DNA of 11,746 bases from an uncultured Blautia sp. (GCA_905209435.1 CAJLTE010000091.1:1-11746), one strand, 5' to 3'. Counted from the stretch's first letter, positions 1 to 5,580 are shown. Notes: generated from the letters alone by a model not told the origin. A program made the numbers and translations.

Positions 1-37
1 CGTTACCTTCTGTAAACATGTAAACCCATTTTGCCAT
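1..37 (-). CDS. ppdK: Pyruvate phosphate dikinase, N-terminal fragment (runs off the left edge)
   Basis: Twelve complete codons are in the window, reading MAKWVYMFTEGN from an ATG at 37-35. This closely matches the start of clostridial pyruvate phosphate dikinase as I remember it (MAKWVY-x-F-x-EGN). The enzyme interconverts PEP + AMP + PPi and pyruvate + ATP + Pi. An AGGAGG on the minus strand (complement of 48-53) lies 10 nt upstream of this ATG. Another ATG 7 nt upstream (44-42) is followed at once by TAA, so 37 is the start. A good promoter lies at 116-144. Neighbour pfp is on the same strand upstream but separated by a terminator, so ppdK appears to be transcribed on its own. The identification rests on 12 residues plus context; the catalytic parts lie outside the window. 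Confidence 0.72.
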   Translation of the reverse strand, partial: MAKWVYMFTEGN

Positions 38-115
38 TTTACATTTTCCTCCTAATTATTGTTCTTTCACACATAAGTAAATATAAAAAATTATGTTTCT
101 TATACGCACATAGTT

Positions 116-144
116 ATTTTATAGAGTTTGTGTCGTTTCGTCAA
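116..144 (-). promoter_or_regulatory. Sigma-A promoter for ppdK
   Basis: On the minus strand, -35 TTGACG (complement of 139-144) and -10 TAAAAT (complement of 116-121) are separated by exactly 17 nt. Transcription would start near 109, giving a leader of about 70 nt before the ATG at 37. The surrounding DNA is very AT-rich. Confidence 0.7.
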
Positions 145-474
145 GGTTAAACTGCTAAAATTAGCTAAATTTTTTATACATTCTGCATAATGTGATTTAT
201 TTTATCATTCTTATTATTGTTAAGGTTTTTACTGTCCTTTATTGCGGTCTTTATCCTCGTTTGTAAAATGTACACGGAATATTATTTCTGCATATTTTAT
301 CACAAAAGAGCTGTCTATTCCCTTTATTATCTGTGCAAGTCAATCGGATATTCGCAATCCGCTTCGCTACGTGGCTCTACACCAAATAACTGCTCCGCAG
401 TTTATCAGAAGGCGCTTGCAAAAATATAATCGCGTAAAAGCAATTTTTTCTCTCATACATTATATATAAATAAA
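145..474. other. Intergenic stretch between pfp and ppdK, no gene seen
   Basis: This AT-rich stretch lies between the ppdK promoter and the pfp terminator. Plus-strand open frames here (for example 217-429 and 242-469) have no ribosome binding site and no recognisable protein features. The only structured content I see is the dispersed repeat copy at 339-387. Confidence 0.6.
339..387. repeat. Dispersed intergenic repeat, copy A (~49 nt)
   Basis: The right 31 nt (357-387) match 2218-2248 at 26 of 31 positions without gaps. Both share the cores CTACGT and CTACA-x-CAAAT. Similarity extends left to GTCA at 339 (GTCA at 2201 in copy B) with one 1-nt gap. Within this copy TCGGAT (344-349) can pair with ATCCG (357-361) around a short loop. 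Both copies lie in intergenic DNA. The family is not recognised; it may be a REP- or MITE-like remnant. Confidence 0.55.
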
Positions 475-520
475 AAACGGGAAACAAAACAGATAATCTT
501 ATCTGCCCTGCTGCCCGTTT
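468..520 (-). terminator. Rho-independent terminator of pfp
   Basis: An outer stem AAACGGG (475-481) pairs with CCCGTTT (514-520). On the minus strand it is followed directly by TTTTTTATTT. Inside sits a second perfect hairpin, CAGATAA (490-496) with TTATCTG (499-505) around a 2-nt loop. It lies 14 nt past the pfp stop codon, so it should separate pfp from ppdK. Confidence 0.75.
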
Positions 521-534
521 ACAATCTTTGTCAG

Positions 535-1791
535 TTATTTCTTTCTGCCTTTTTTCAGGTTCAGTACCAGATGTCTTGGCATACCATTTACCATGATCGG
601 CTGGTAATCGCCCTGAATCAGAGGTTTGATGTAATCTACAAAGTCTTTGGTTACATTTGTAGCGTCTTTATTCATCCATTCTCTCGGTACAAGTTTTTCT
701 TCATTTGCGATTCTGTGCACATCATAGATGCCTGTAGCTGCCATGTACGGATCATCGGAAACACGGTCGATAACAACCATTTTACCTGTATCGCCTTCGT
801 CAGCTGCTTTAACTGCTGCACCACCTACCATAAATGCTTCGTCAATATCCACTCTGGATGCCATATGGGAAGCACTTCTCTGTAAGGTAGAAAGCTCAAC
901 TGCTCTTGTCTTGCATCCGCACTCCGCCGCCAGGAAGTTTGCCAGGTATGTAGCCGTTCCCTGAAGCTGTTTGTGACCAAATGCATCTACATAGTCTCCT
1001 ACATTTCCAAGTTCGCATACATATCTGCCGTCTGCAAGCTTGATTCCCTCGGAAACTGCGATCACGATAGAAGATTTTTTCTTAAGGAGATCTTTTACTT
1101 TCGCAAGGAATTTCTCAACGTCAAAAGGTACTTCCGGAAGGTAGATCAGGTCCGGTCCGTCGCAGTCTTCGGATTTCGCAAGGGCTGTAGCGCCTGTAAG
1201 CCATCCGGCATTACGTCCCATGATTTCCATGATGGTGATCATATTTTTCTTATAGGTAAGACCCTGAGCATCACGGATTACTTCTTTTGTGGAAGCACCG
1301 ATATATTTCGCTGCACTTCCGAAGCCAGGTGTGTGGTCTGTCAGTGCAAGGTCGTTGTCGATTGTTTTCGGAACACCAAGGAACTTCTGAGTCTGTCCTG
1401 TAAGGATCGCATAATCAGACAATTTCTTGATCGTATCCATGGAATCATTTCCGCCGATATAGATAAATGCGTAGATATCCAGTTTATTTAAAATCTCAAA
1501 AATTTTCTCATAGATTGCTTTATCTTCATGAATTTCAGGAAGTTTGTAACGGCAGGAACCTAAGAACGCAGATGGTGTTCTCTTCAGTAATTCGATATCC
1601 AGTTCTGAATGGATCTGTGTTGATAGGTCAATATACTGTTCGTCCAGAAGTCCCTGGATGCCGTGAAGCATTCCGTATACTTTGTCAAATCCACGTTCAA
1701 TGGCATTCTTGTAAACTCCTGCGAGACTGGAATTGATTACTGCAGTAGGTCCTCCTGATTGTCCAACAATGATATTTCTTTTTTTCGCCAT
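535..1791 (-). CDS. pfp: 6-phosphofructokinase, pyrophosphate-dependent type
   Basis: A 418-aa phosphofructokinase that phosphorylates fructose 6-phosphate to fructose 1,6-bisphosphate in the cytoplasm. The N-terminal nucleotide/phosphate loop reads VGQSGGPTAVINSS (9-22). GGNDS is at 113-117, and PKTIDND at 141-147 holds the catalytic Asp residues. MGRNAG (191-196) is the sugar-phosphate motif. ATP enzymes usually have GGDGS and PGTIDND; an Asp in the first motif and Lys in the second (GG-x-DS, PKTIDND) are the family marks of PPi dependence. The length fits PPi enzymes of about 419 aa. I chose the start at 1791 because AAGGAGG lies 8 nt upstream and the promoter at 1860-1888 places the transcript start near 1853, downstream of the longer frame's start at 1869. 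PPi preference is inferred from motifs; family membership is near certain. Confidence 0.93.
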   Translation of the reverse strand: MAKKRNIIVGQSGGPTAVINSSLAGVYKNAIERGFDKVYGMLHGIQGLLDEQYIDLSTQIHSELDIELLKRTPSAFLGSCRYKLPEIHEDKAIYEKIFEILNKLDIYAFIYIGGNDSMDTIKKLSDYAILTGQTQKFLGVPKTIDNDLALTDHTPGFGSAAKYIGASTKEVIRDAQGLTYKKNMITIMEIMGRNAGWLTGATALAKSEDCDGPDLIYLPEVPFDVEKFLAKVKDLLKKKSSIVIAVSEGIKLADGRYVCELGNVGDYVDAFGHKQLQGTATYLANFLAAECGCKTRAVELSTLQRSASHMASRVDIDEAFMVGGAAVKAADEGDTGKMVVIDRVSDDPYMAATGIYDVHRIANEEKLVPREWMNKDATNVTKDFVDYIKPLIQGDYQPIMVNGMPRHLVLNLKKGRKK

Positions 1792-1859
1792 AGCAATATC
1801 CTCCTTGTTTTCACGTCTTCTTATTATGTCTTTGTTATCCATAAGACTCGTTGAGGTAA

Positions 1860-1888
1860 ATTGTAACAAATTTATTTTAGTTAGTCAA
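1860..1888 (-). promoter_or_regulatory. Sigma-A promoter for pfp
   Basis: On the minus strand, TTGACT (complement of 1883-1888) and TACAAT (complement of 1860-1865) are separated by 17 nt. The predicted transcript start is near 1853, giving a leader of about 60 nt with a strong AAGGAGG before the ATG at 1791. This rules out translation from the upstream ATG at 1869. Confidence 0.78.
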
Positions 1889-2032
1889 TATTTTATTGTT
1901 ATTTTTATACATATGGTTTTTATTCTACATTATTATAATTTTACATTTTTAATTCTATAACGCTATTTTTTATGTATTTTTTGTACAATATACTCATTTT
2001 CATCAAAGTCAGGTAGTTATTCGCAATTGAAG

Positions 2033-2098
2033 AAGACTTATTTGATTCGGTTAAATGAGTCTTTTATAAGTTACAAGAAAGAATCCTGCCCGGAGGGC
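2033..2098. other. Two adjacent hairpins, possible plus-strand terminators or part of a small RNA
   Basis: Hairpin 1 pairs AAGACTTATTT (2033-2043) with AAATGAGTCTT (2053-2063), 11 pairs including one G-U, with a 9-nt loop; TTTT follows on the plus strand. Hairpin 2 is GCCC (2088-2091), loop GGA, GGGC (2095-2098), followed by TTTTT. Both look like plus-strand terminators, but no plus-strand gene precedes them. They may belong to a repeat or a small RNA with the palindrome at 2099-2146. Confidence 0.45.
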
Positions 2099-2146
2099 TT
2101 TTTATGTCATAGGAACATTATGGAGTAATTTCCTATGACATAAAAA
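2099..2146. repeat. Long near-perfect inverted repeat (17-bp stem, up to 21 bp)
   Basis: The 17 nt at 2099-2115 are the exact reverse complement of 2130-2146. Inside, after a single bulged C (2116), ATTA (2117-2120) pairs with TAAT (2126-2129), leaving the 5-nt loop TGGAG. It is far longer than a terminator needs and shares its A-run with the terminator stem at 2145-2184. It could be a folded MITE-like element, a terminator for transcription in either direction, or part of a small RNA. Confidence 0.65.
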
Positions 2147-2184
2147 AGACACAGATATGAAATTTTTTCAATACCTGTGTCTTT
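2145..2184 (-). terminator. Rho-independent terminator of the acidic-protein gene
   Basis: AAAGACACAG (2145-2154) pairs with CTGTGTCTTT (2175-2184); inside, TGAAA pairs with TTTCA. On the minus strand the stem runs into TTTTTT (complement of 2142-2147), so it fits termination of the gene ending at 2298. The U-run on the plus strand is only TTT, so it should work mainly leftward. Confidence 0.7.
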
Positions 2185-2189
2185 ATATA

Positions 2190-2248
2190 CTACGTAGGTT
2201 GTCAGTCGAATAAAATCATCCGATTCACTACGTAGCCCTACATCAAAT
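2190..2248. repeat. Dispersed intergenic repeat, copy B, with a paired CTACGTAG palindrome
   Basis: Positions 2201-2248 are the second copy of the repeat seen at 339-387; 26 of 31 bases match in the right part. The palindrome CTACGTAG occurs at 2190-2197 and again at 2228-2235, so the two can pair as an 8-bp stem enclosing most of the repeat. It lies in the 3' untranslated region of the acidic-protein gene, upstream of its terminator in the direction of transcription. Confidence 0.55.
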
Positions 2249-2263
2249 TCATCAAATCAAACG

Positions 2264-2304
2264 AATGCTTTATTTATAATGCTTTATTTATAATGCTTTA
2301 TTTA
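2264..2304. repeat. Three tandem copies of a 14-bp unit overlapping the stop codon
   Basis: The unit AATGCTTTATTTAT occurs at 2264-2277 and 2278-2291, with a third copy (13 of 14) at 2292-2304. The third copy contains the TAA stop (2298-2300) of the acidic-protein gene, so the other two copies are a duplication of its end. On the minus strand it reads as repeated ATAAAGCATT. Confidence 0.85.
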
Positions 2305-3281
2305 GCTGCATCCTCTGTTTCAGCATCTGCTGTATCTGCGGATGTATCATCTGTGCTGTCTGCTGCCTTTGTGTCATCAGCTTTTGCATCAGCTTTCGGA
2401 GCTTCTGCGATTACTGTAATTGATTTTGCATTGCCATCAGCATCCAGAACAATCTTTACTACATCGCCCTCTTTCAGGTCTGTAAGTTTGATTGTTTCTG
2501 TCTCAGCTTCTGTGTCTTTATCTTCTGTTGAAGTATCTGTACTGTCTTCTGTATCTGCATCCTTGCTGTCATCAGATTCTGCTGCATCTGTAGTTTCATC
2601 TGTGCTATCTGCTGAATCGCTGTCAGAAGATTCACTGTCTGCATCTTTTGTATCTGTATCATCTGCAGAAGCATCTGCTGTTTCGTCTTTGGAGTCATCT
2701 GCTTTTGTATCATCTTTTGCTTCCGGTGCTTTTTCTTTCTCTACTGTTGTAGAATCTGTAACTTTTACAGTCTGCTCATCACCTGTCAGATCAAGCATGG
2801 AGTCTTTCTCATCTTTGGCATCTGCAGTATCATCTTTTGCTTCTTCTGTGTCAGATTCGGAAGCATCATCTTTACTGTCAGTGCTGTCTGCGGTTTCACT
2901 GTCTGTATCTTCTGTCTCGTCTTTGGAAGCGTCATCTGCTTTGTCTGTGTCTTCAGTATCTTTCTCTTCAGAATCTGCATCCTTTGTGTCGTCTTTTGCA
3001 TCAGAAGTTTTATCGCCTGCTTCTTTGGCATCTGCATCTTTCAGTGTACCAACATTAATTGTAACACTGTCATCAGCAACCTTGGAAACTTCGCCGTATA
3101 CAGTTTCTTCTTCCGCTGTATCAGTATCTGCTGCAGCTGCATCCTCAGATGTAGAATCCTCTGTGGTATCTGCTGTCTCAGTTGTTGTTTCTGTTTTTGA
3201 ATCTGTTGCTGCGAAAGCAACGTTCATAGAAGTAAGTGTCAACGCTAAACCTAATGCTACTGCTAAATATTTACGTTTCAT
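2298..3281 (-). CDS. Secreted, highly acidic Asp/Thr/Ser-rich protein with an interrupted beta domain
   Basis: A 327-aa protein starting MKRKYLAVALGLALTL. The first ~25 residues are a Sec signal peptide with a likely cut after AFA or AFAA (22-25). The mature protein has no Cys, no sortase motif and no membrane segment. By hand count about 74 Asp and 36 Glu occur, so it is extremely acidic. Three strips look folded: 60-80 (YGEVSKVADDSVTINVGTL), 162-182 (LDLTGDEQTVKVTDSTTV) and 262-292 (IKLTDLKEGDVVKIVLD, then a DGNAKSITVI strand). Read together they resemble one DUF5666-like small beta domain. Low-complexity D/S/T/A/K runs of about 80 residues separate them. The start at 3281 (ATG) is preferred to TTG at 3290 because AAAGGA lies 10 nt upstream. 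A function such as cation binding or a surface spacer would be conjecture. Confidence 0.85.
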   Translation of the reverse strand: MKRKYLAVALGLALTLTSMNVAFAATDSKTETTTETADTTEDSTSEDAAAADTDTAEEETVYGEVSKVADDSVTINVGTLKDADAKEAGDKTSDAKDDTKDADSEEKDTEDTDKADDASKDETEDTDSETADSTDSKDDASESDTEEAKDDTADAKDEKDSMLDLTGDEQTVKVTDSTTVEKEKAPEAKDDTKADDSKDETADASADDTDTKDADSESSDSDSADSTDETTDAAESDDSKDADTEDSTDTSTEDKDTEAETETIKLTDLKEGDVVKIVLDADGNAKSITVIAEAPKADAKADDTKAADSTDDTSADTADAETEDAAK

Positions 3282-3313
3282 TATTCTCAAGTCCTTTCTG
3301 TCTTCCGTTGATG

Positions 3314-3342
3314 GCTATACAATAGTTCGAAATTGTGTTCAA
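3314..3342 (-). promoter_or_regulatory. Candidate promoter for the acidic-protein gene
   Basis: On the minus strand, TTGAAC (complement of 3337-3342) and TATAGC (complement of 3314-3319) are 17 nt apart. Both hexamers are imperfect, which would suit an activated promoter. Transcription would start near 3307, about 25 nt before the ATG at 3281. Two of the AAATTGTG repeats overlap its spacer and -35. Confidence 0.5.
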
Positions 3343-3370
3343 ATTGTGACGATTTTCGTAAGAAATTGTG
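3330..3370. promoter_or_regulatory. Phased direct repeats AAATTGTG (candidate operator)
   Basis: Exact copies of AAATTGTG lie at 3330-3337, 3341-3348 and 3363-3370. Start-to-start distances are 11 and 22 bp, one and two helical turns. The first two cover the spacer and -35 of the predicted minus-strand promoter; the third is just upstream. Direct repeats with 11-bp spacing are typical binding sites of OmpR/PhoB-family response regulators. The regulator itself is not in the window. Confidence 0.5.
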
Positions 3371-3466
3371 ATTTTCCTTACGCGAATTATTCTATATTTA
3401 AAAGTGCACAACATTTTTATACAATACATTCAAAAATGAATCACAATAACCATAGCATAACTATAT

Positions 3467-3495
3467 TTGTACTCATCCATGCATTGTGATATACT
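3467..3495 (+). promoter_or_regulatory. Sigma-A promoter for the epimerase gene (extended -10)
   Basis: TTGTAC (3467-3472) and TATACT (3490-3495) are 17 nt apart, with TG one base before the -10 (3487-3488). The start would be near 3502, leaving a leader of about 80 nt. This places the upstream ATG at 3467 in the -35 element, which supports the start at 3584. Confidence 0.7.
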
Positions 3496-3583
3496 TAAGA
3501 AAATCGCGTCAGAAAGAAAAATATTTTTGCTGCATCAATATTTCCGGCGATTCAAAATACTTATATCAAGGAGGATCCATCCT

Positions 3584-4462
3584 ATGCTTCATACAATTGA
3601 AAATGACTATCTGAGAGTATCTGTAGACGATCACGGTGCTGAACTTTGCAGCATTTTTGATAAAATACATAACAGAGAAGTGATCTGGCAGGCAGACCCG
3701 GCTTACTGGAAACGTCATGCGCCCGTTCTTTTTCCTAATGTAGGACGTCATTTTGAGGATCATTATCGCATCAATGGCACTGAATACCCGTCCAAGCAGC
3801 ACGGATTTGCCAGAGACAGCGAATTTACCTGCGTGGATATGACTGCAGATTCTATTACACATAAGCTGAAATCTTCTGATGTTACGAAAGAAAATTATCC
3901 TTATGATTTCGAATTGAAGATCAAACATGTTCTGGAAAAGAATCAGGTCAGTGTATGCTGGGAAGTTGTAAACCACAGCAATGAAACTATGTACTTCACA
4001 ATTGGCGGACATCCGGCATTTAATGTTCCTGCCCAGGGAAATAATGACAAGAAAGAAGATTATCTGCTGACATTTAACGGTGAGAAATCTCTTACTTATC
4101 TGCTTCTGGACCCGTCTTCCGGCACTGCTCTTCCGGATCAGACAAAAACTCTGGAGCTCACAGACGGCACATGCCATATTGACGCTCATATGTTTGACAA
4201 TGATGCATTAATCTTTGATAATCAGATTGAAAAAGCCGGCATTGCTTTTCCTGACGGAACTCCGTATCTGGAACTTACCTGCCACCGTTTCCCGAACTTC
4301 GGTATCTGGTCTGTGCCCGGCTCCTCTTTTGTATGCCTGGAGCCATGGATGGGAAGATGTGATGACTGCGGATTCAAAGGTGACCTTGCAGAAAAAACTA
4401 ATATCAATGCATTAGATGTTGACGAGATTTTTAATGCCTCCTACGAAATAAAAATTTACTAA
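3584..4462 (+). CDS. Aldose 1-epimerase (galactose mutarotase) family protein, LacX-like
   Basis: A 292-aa cytoplasmic protein of the aldose 1-epimerase family, which interconverts alpha and beta anomers of sugars. Family marks include DPAYWKRHAPVLFPNVGR (38-55) and QHGFARD (72-78) with His73. GGHPAFN (141-147) has His143, and CLEPW (251-255) has Glu253. His73, His143 and Glu253 line up in order with the two His and one Glu catalytic residues of GalM. The DPAYW...LFP and QHGFARD wording matches the LacX-type branch rather than classical GalM; its natural substrate is not settled. AAGGAGG at 3568-3574 sits 9 nt before the ATG. No terminator follows, so transcription may continue into the next gene. 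Confidence 0.9.
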   Translation: MLHTIENDYLRVSVDDHGAELCSIFDKIHNREVIWQADPAYWKRHAPVLFPNVGRHFEDHYRINGTEYPSKQHGFARDSEFTCVDMTADSITHKLKSSDVTKENYPYDFELKIKHVLEKNQVSVCWEVVNHSNETMYFTIGGHPAFNVPAQGNNDKKEDYLLTFNGEKSLTYLLLDPSSGTALPDQTKTLELTDGTCHIDAHMFDNDALIFDNQIEKAGIAFPDGTPYLELTCHRFPNFGIWSVPGSSFVCLEPWMGRCDDCGFKGDLAEKTNINALDVDEIFNASYEIKIY

Positions 4463-4486
4463 TTTTTCCCATTTACCTCTGCATTG

Positions 4487-4495
4487 TGCTATAAT
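4487..4495 (+). promoter_or_regulatory. Extended -10 promoter for the methyltransferase gene
   Basis: TGCTATAAT (4487-4495) is an ideal TG-n-TATAAT element; no acceptable -35 is seen 17 nt upstream. The preceding bases GCATTGTG are the same as those before the -10 of the epimerase promoter (3481-3488). Transcription would start near 4502, giving a ~127-nt leader. Confidence 0.65.
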
Positions 4496-4501
4496 GGCAG
4501 A

Positions 4502-4628
4502 TAGCATTTGCAGACAAAAGAGACAAATGCCTGTTGTTGCTTCATTCCAGGATCCAAACCAGTAATACTATGTTACCAGTCACGGAGCGAACAGCAGCAA
4601 CAATTATATAAAACAGGAGGAAATTCCC
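4502..4628 (+). promoter_or_regulatory. Structured 5' leader upstream of the methyltransferase gene
   Basis: Two stems are visible. GCATTTG (4504-4510) pairs with CAAATGC (4524-4530) right after the predicted start. TTGTTGCT (4534-4541) pairs with AGCAACAA (4596-4603) and encloses about 54 nt, inside which GTAA (4562-4565) can pair with TTAC (4573-4576). AGGAGG (4615-4620) follows, unpaired in this fold. I could not match it to SAM-I, cobalamin, THF or T-box consensus cores. It may be a cis-regulatory RNA or incidental folding. Confidence 0.35.
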
Positions 4629-5501
4629 ATGACAAAAGAAGAATTTCAGAAACTGACACAGGATGTTGTACTGCTCGACGGTGCTACCGGTTCCAATCTT
4701 ATGGCTGCCGGAATGCCAAGAGGAATCTGTACAGAGGCATGGATCATGGATCACAAAGAGGTTCTGCAGAATCTTCAGAAAGCTTATGTGGAAGCCGGAA
4801 GCCAGATCGTATACGCGCCTACTTTTGGCGGCAACCGTTACAGTCTCGGACTTCATGGACTGCAGGATAAGCTCGCAGAGATGAATCATGCACTTGTAAA
4901 TATTTCCAGAGAAGCTGTCGGACATAAGGTTTATGTTGCAGGTGATATTACCACAACAGGTAAGATGATGGAACCTGCAGGTGATCTTACTTATGAGATG
5001 GCATATGAAGCATACTGTGAACAGATCAAAGTTCTTGAGGATGCAGGTGTTGATCTGATCGCTGCGGAAACTATGATCAATATTGAGGAAACACTTGCTG
5101 CACTGGATGCTGCCGCATCTGTAAGTTCTCTTCCTGTAATGTGTACAATGACCGTAGAAGCTGACGGAAGCATTTTCAGCGGAGGAAATGCTGTGGAAGC
5201 TGCAATTGCCCTTGAGGGTGCAGGCGCCTGCGCAGTTGGTATTAACTGTTCTGTAGGTCCTGATCAGCTGGTATCCGTTGTCCGCAATATCAAAGAGAAC
5301 GTATCTATTCCTATCATCGCCAAACCTAATGCAGGTATGCCGACCATTGATGACCAGGGTAATGCCATTTACAGTATGAATGCGCAGAGTTTCGCAGAAC
5401 ATATGAAAGTTCTGATTGAAAACGGTGCATCTGTTGTCGGAGGATGCTGCGGCACGACTCCGGAATTTATCCGTGAAGTGAATAAAATTCTCGGAAGATA
5501 A
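4629..5501 (+). CDS. Homocysteine S-methyltransferase-domain protein (stand-alone)
   Basis: A 290-aa TIM-barrel protein of the homocysteine S-methyltransferase (Pfam S-methyl_trans) family, which moves a methyl group to homocysteine or a related thiol. VLLDGATGSNLMAAGMP (14-30) is the family's first-strand motif. The zinc ligands are visible: Cys207 in GINCSVGP, and Cys273-Cys274 in GGCCGTTP. KPNAG (232-236) is also typical. The length covers only the homocysteine module of MetH; folate, cobalamin and reactivation domains are absent here. The methyl donor could come from separately encoded MetH parts or from a small donor such as S-methylmethionine; the sequence does not decide. AGGAGG at 4615-4620 is 8 nt before the ATG. 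It may be expressed both from its own promoter and by read-through from the epimerase gene. Confidence 0.9.
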   Translation: MTKEEFQKLTQDVVLLDGATGSNLMAAGMPRGICTEAWIMDHKEVLQNLQKAYVEAGSQIVYAPTFGGNRYSLGLHGLQDKLAEMNHALVNISREAVGHKVYVAGDITTTGKMMEPAGDLTYEMAYEAYCEQIKVLEDAGVDLIAAETMINIEETLAALDAAASVSSLPVMCTMTVEADGSIFSGGNAVEAAIALEGAGACAVGINCSVGPDQLVSVVRNIKENVSIPIIAKPNAGMPTIDDQGNAIYSMNAQSFAEHMKVLIENGASVVGGCCGTTPEFIREVNKILGR

Positions 5502-5528
5502 TTATCCAGGCCAAATAATTTTACTGAC

Positions 5529-5580
5529 AAAAAAGCACATGATTTCAGAAATAAGAATATCTTCTGTCATGTGCTTTTTT
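5529..5580. terminator. Bidirectional terminator between convergent genes
   Basis: AAAAAAGCACATGA (5529-5542) pairs with TCATGTGCTTTTTT (5567-5580); inside, CAGAA (5546-5550) pairs with TTCTG (5562-5566). The A-run and U-run make it effective on both strands. It ends the plus-strand methyltransferase gene (stop at 5501) and the long minus-strand operon (stop at 5609). Confidence 0.85.

Noticed and set aside
217..469. Two overlapping plus-strand open frames of 70 and 75 codons in the pfp-ppdK gap
   Set aside because: Neither has a ribosome binding site or recognisable features, and both run through the dispersed repeat at 339-387.
1792..1869. N-terminal extension of pfp from the ATG at 1869
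   Set aside because: The predicted transcript starts near 1853, downstream of that ATG, and AAGGAGG precedes the ATG at 1791, where the conserved protein begins.
2099..2146. CRISPR repeat or IS terminal inverted repeat
   Set aside because: There is only one palindrome with a 5-nt loop, no spacer array and no transposase frame nearby.
2293..3489. Long plus-strand open frame (398 aa) rich in Ser, Val and Ala
   Set aside because: It mirrors the acidic-protein gene: Asp/Glu/Thr/Ala codons read backwards give Ser/Val/Ala codons. The minus-strand frame has a signal peptide, Shine-Dalgarno sequence and ordered segments; the plus frame has none.
3467..3583. N-terminal extension of the epimerase from the ATG at 3467
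   Set aside because: That ATG lies in the -35 element; the conserved protein and the Shine-Dalgarno sequence fit the ATG at 3584.
4502..4628. SAM-I riboswitch or Met T-box upstream of the methyltransferase gene
   Set aside because: I looked for the conserved cores of these elements and did not find them; only generic stems are visible, so it is listed as a structured leader of unknown type.
4542..5402. Minus-strand open frame of 286 codons opposite the methyltransferase gene
   Set aside because: It is antisense to a clear family member with zinc ligands, has no family features and starts without a ribosome binding site.
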